Assembly: GCA_032622095.1 (NCBI GenBank)
Contig: CP136064.1
Span: forward strand, 2,604,001-2,668,000
DNA: 64,000 bases
Source of the DNA: Siphonodentalium dalli
Lineage: Eukaryota; Mollusca; Scaphopoda; Gadilida; Siphonodentaliidae
Direction: 5' to 3'
Shown: piece by piece, positions 61,393-64,000 of the stretch
Position numbering within the stretch: the stretch's first letter is position 1
Layout: the number at the start of each line of letters is the position of its first letter
Notes under the pieces: model-generated
Database searches by the model: none
What the model was told of the DNA's origin: nothing
What the model saw: the letters and a program-made list of their open reading frames with translations, nothing else
Translations under genes and position numbers: made by a program

Positions 61393-61910
61393 GATGAGAA
61401 CGAGTCATTTTTAATTTTACTAAATCCTTTGTCTACAGGTTATACCTTTGTTCAGATTATCATGAAATTTGTCATCGATATTAACATTGATATGTAGAGT
61501 CATCAAAGTTTTCAGAATTTTGTTGAAAAAAAAATGGCAGTCAGCTCCAACCTTGGGTTTTACTCTTTGTATGACTAAATCGTTTGGTACACTCTACAAA
61601 TGACACCCTACTTGTCTGATCACCACTAAACTTCACATAAATCTTCAGGATGACTACAAGATGGGAGTAATTAAATTTTTCCGAATTTCATTAAAAAAAC
61701 ATGCTACCGATAGCCAATTTGGATTTTAATCTTTGCATGACTAAATCCTTTAACTCACCCTACTATCCACTTCCATCATCCGATCATCACCAAACTTCAT
61801 ATTGATCTTGATATTGATTTACTAGATGGGAGCTATCAAATGTTTTTTGAATTTCATTGGAAAACATGGCTGCCAGTGGCCATCTTGGATTTTACTTTAT
61901 ATATATCTCT
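61393..61910 (+). repeat. Diverged tandem repeat, about 165-bp period
   Basis: ACTAAATCCTTT or a close variant occurs at about 61410, 61575 and 61739. Each is followed by TCA/GAxxATCACxAAACTTCA-like text, GATGGGAGxxAT and an AACATGGCTGCCAGT..CCATxTTGGATTTTA-type string. An earlier partial copy (60961-61002) lies left of the MITE, so the MITE interrupts the repeat. A more diverged relative lies at about 62578-62660. Confidence 0.7.
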
Positions 61911-62708
61911 TCATGCTGATACATCTAGTATTATACTTAGACATTTTATTTTTCCGCATTCATGATCACTCCATTGACTAACATATGATATCAAATTATC
62001 CCCTTGATACATAATATATCCCCACCTACATGTACCAGTAACATCCCTGATGGCACGGAACTTTTCTTCAGCATTTCTTAGACTGAGTAATTACATTCCC
62101 TGCACTTTTAACCTAACAGATATTTGGTCAGTTGGAATGCCTCATCACGTAACATTAAATAGCCTGCCTCTGACCTCTCCTTTGCCCAATCTGGTATGCC
62201 GTAACCTTTCTCTGACCTCTCTTTATCTGTGTGAGTCAGCGAGTCATGAGGGAAGGGAAGTCATGAGTCGACATATAAAGGAGTGTGATTCCGGAGAACA
62301 AAGGGCCGGAGTTAGAGTATCGCTCCTGACTGAGTATGGATTTTCACCATGCTATACATATATTGATAACACACTAAGTCTTGCTGATCTCCATATATAT
62401 GTTACAATACTTGTCACATGTTAATACATATATGATATATCAATTATAGGAATCATCATGATCTACTCTTCACACATCACCTACCCCTAGACCATCACAT
62501 CGACCCAGGTTGTTGGCCCATTATGTAACACCCTCTCCAAGTTGAGCTAAAGTGTCATGGACACTTTAATTTATCAACAACATGGTTGACGGCAGCCATC
62601 AATCGACTTTACTTTTTACATCACTAAATATTTCAGCATTCACTTCTCTACAACCACTAAATTTACTGGGAGTTATATGTATCATGTTTATTATATTTCT
62701 GTTTACAG
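61911..62708. other. Non-coding DNA upstream of the RhoGAP exon, probable intron
   Basis: A 124-codon frame (62050-62424) was examined. It has no domain and no conserved features, and is best treated as incidental. The end TATTATATTTCTGTTTACAG has the pyrimidine tract and AG of a splice acceptor. Confidence 0.45.
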
Positions 62709-63156
62709 AAGTCTATAAAAGCTGGTGGCAGGTCACTCCCAACATCGGTTGTGCTGCATGACGCAGCCGTGCTATTCAAAAGAACACTCCTCCAACTTCA
62801 AAGCTTAATTCCCTTACGACTTATCAGTCATATGAAGAAAATGGATATAAATATCTGTTTACTAATAGAGAGAGAAAAACTAGTCATTTTAAAATTCGTT
62901 ATTTCCATTTTAAAGAAGATTGCTGCCGATCCGGATAACGGAATGTCTGCTCGGGCGTTGGCTGTTGTAATGGCGCCAAACATTATTCAATCTGTCGACC
63001 AGCATGAGGTGATCATCCAATTTACAGAACTTCTTATTAATAATTCGGATGACATTGGAATGGTATCCAGGACATTAATGAAAAAAGCAAATGAATTTAA
63101 AACAATCGAATTAATTGGACATTTTCCAGTGAAGAGGCGAGGATCATCATTGTCGA
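62709..63156 (+). CDS. RhoGAP-domain exon (C-terminal half of the domain)
   Basis: The exon is bounded by TTTCTGTTTACAG and CGA/GTAAGT, strong acceptor and donor signals. It starts in phase 0 (Lys-Ser-Ile-Lys) and leaves one base over, so splicing continues downstream. Of about 149 residues, HDAAVLFKRTLLQLQSLIP (17-35) corresponds to the LLKxFLRELPEPLIP helix. KLVILKFVISILKKIA (57-72) and NGMSARALAVVMAPNII (77-93) correspond to the NKMTxxNLAxVFxPNL region, with the conserved Asn of APN at residue 91. RhoGAP domains accelerate GTP hydrolysis by Rho-family GTPases. The catalytic Arg finger would lie in an upstream exon, not found in the window. The ELPEP signature is degenerate (LQLQS), so this could be a divergent family member or a decaying copy. 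The open frame continues to 63185, but the GTAAGT makes 63156 the likelier end. Confidence 0.72.
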
Positions 63157-64000
63157 GTAAGTCACATTGTTACATGTCATATTGACAAATCTAGAAATGA
63201 ATGGAAGTTTTTGTGGTTGAATAATGTATCTAGACATCAGAAGCGCTTTTTGACGCCTTACAACATTTCCTCAGAAGCACATTTCGAAACCACGAAAGGC
63301 CATTTCTAGAATTTAAAAATTAGAATGACGGCGATCACAGAACTAAGGTAAAAACATGCTAAAGCCGACTAAAACGTCAAAATCTCTGAGGAAATGGGAC
63401 GTAAATTATGTTGCCGTGGCAAGGTGCGCTGAGTTTTTAACGTCACAACGTCAAAGTAACCTGGGGGTTGTAGTCAGCTGCGGGCAGAGTGGTAATGCGT
63501 TAATGAGTTGCAGTCGACCCAAGGATATATAAATGCACCCCCCGCAATGAGTTTGATACAAAATTTAAGATTATTATTCAAGTTCATGATTTATATTTTT
63601 AATTTGTATATAGAATTTTGCAGCAGATGTTTTATAGCATTCTCTAGCTATCAATTCATTTTTTCATCGTAATTTGGCTAGCAGAAATTGGAAATCACAT
63701 CGCAAATTGCGATGTGAATCAAGTTAAAATGAGCCCTGAAGTTGTCATCTGTATTTATTCTACACTGTTCTGACAGATAATTTCAATCTATACCGGTACC
63801 TCACACCTTCATTCATACTATAGCTACCTCTGTGATTATAAGTCTGATGAATCACCCAGGGCTTATATTTCATCCCACTTAACAAGAATTCATGCCTACG
63901 GGTCCCAGGATCCGATGGGGTGACCTAGGTTGGCCCCATGGGAGGAAATTGTTCATTTTTATGTCTAAAATATGCAATTTCCTTGCTTCTAGATCTGGTG
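63157..64000. other. Probable intron or flank, nothing recognised
   Basis: The sequence follows the RhoGAP donor site. No second RhoGAP exon was found before the window ends. GAAATCACATCGCAAATTGC and GCGATGTGA near 63690-63716 form a short inverted pair. No other feature is supported. Confidence 0.4.

Noticed and set aside
62050..62424. 124-codon ORF upstream of the RhoGAP exon, considered as an upstream RhoGAP exon
   Set aside because: No RhoGAP N-terminal motif (such as the Arg-finger region) and no convincing splice borders were seen.
1..64000. tRNA, rRNA and telomeric repeats
   Set aside because: I looked for A/B-box-like pairs, conserved rRNA text and TTAGGG runs and saw none. A covariance-model scan would be needed to exclude a tRNA pseudogene.

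Overview
The window looks like eukaryotic, probably lophotrochozoan and most likely molluscan, nuclear DNA. It is AT-rich, has no compact operons or long bacterial-type reading frames, and has at least one spliced-looking exon. It also carries short class II transposon remnants, many ACATGTA-type motifs, and dispersed repeats of a style common in mollusc genomes. The phylum assignment is inference; no species can be named from the sequence alone. Almost nothing is conventional coding sequence. The only clear part of an ordinary cellular gene is a RhoGAP-domain exon at 62709-63156.

Left flank (1-13.6 kb): non-coding AT-rich DNA. It holds a 360-bp two-copy repeat (1.56-2.23 kb), a candidate 3.3-kb element with 17-bp terminal inverted repeats (2.71-6.01 kb), a near-perfect 165-bp palindrome (7.13-7.29 kb) and a duplicated non-coding block (8.43-10.2 kb). 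A small intact two-finger C2H2 zinc-finger ORF (10.45 kb) is followed by what looks like the single-copy progenitor of the satellite. A fragment of the composite repeat is fused to a frameshifted, 5'-truncated piggyBac transposase relic (11.63-12.75 kb).

Central 46.5 kb (13.63-60.10 kb): a nested satellite. The basic monomer is about 48 bp (length classes 48, 54 and 56). I estimate roughly 550 tandem copies, in six large arrays and several one- or two-copy stretches. The arrays are separated by 16 copies or partial copies of a composite unit of about 1.5 kb. That unit consists of a 3' flank, a 91-95-bp minisatellite, a 69-codon ORF of unknown function (called MAKN here after its first residues), a spacer with intron-like borders and a zinc-finger ORF. 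One monomer follows each zinc-finger ORF in its native position, so the satellite appears to have grown out of the sequence just 3' of the zinc-finger gene. Almost all array copies of both ORFs carry shared lesions (a one-base insertion in MAKN, a four-codon deletion in finger 1). Undamaged forms lie only near the edges. A 4.3-kb segment is repeated without visible difference at a spacing of exactly 4,500 bp. A 689-bp Harbinger-like MITE sits inside one satellite monomer.

Right flank (60.10-64 kb): the satellite stops abruptly at about 60,100. Next come a TA-flanked MITE (61,005-61,390) inserted into a diverged 165-bp tandem repeat, and then the RhoGAP exon. The sequence between the satellite and that exon may be intron. 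No rRNA, tRNA, CRISPR or bacterial feature was found.
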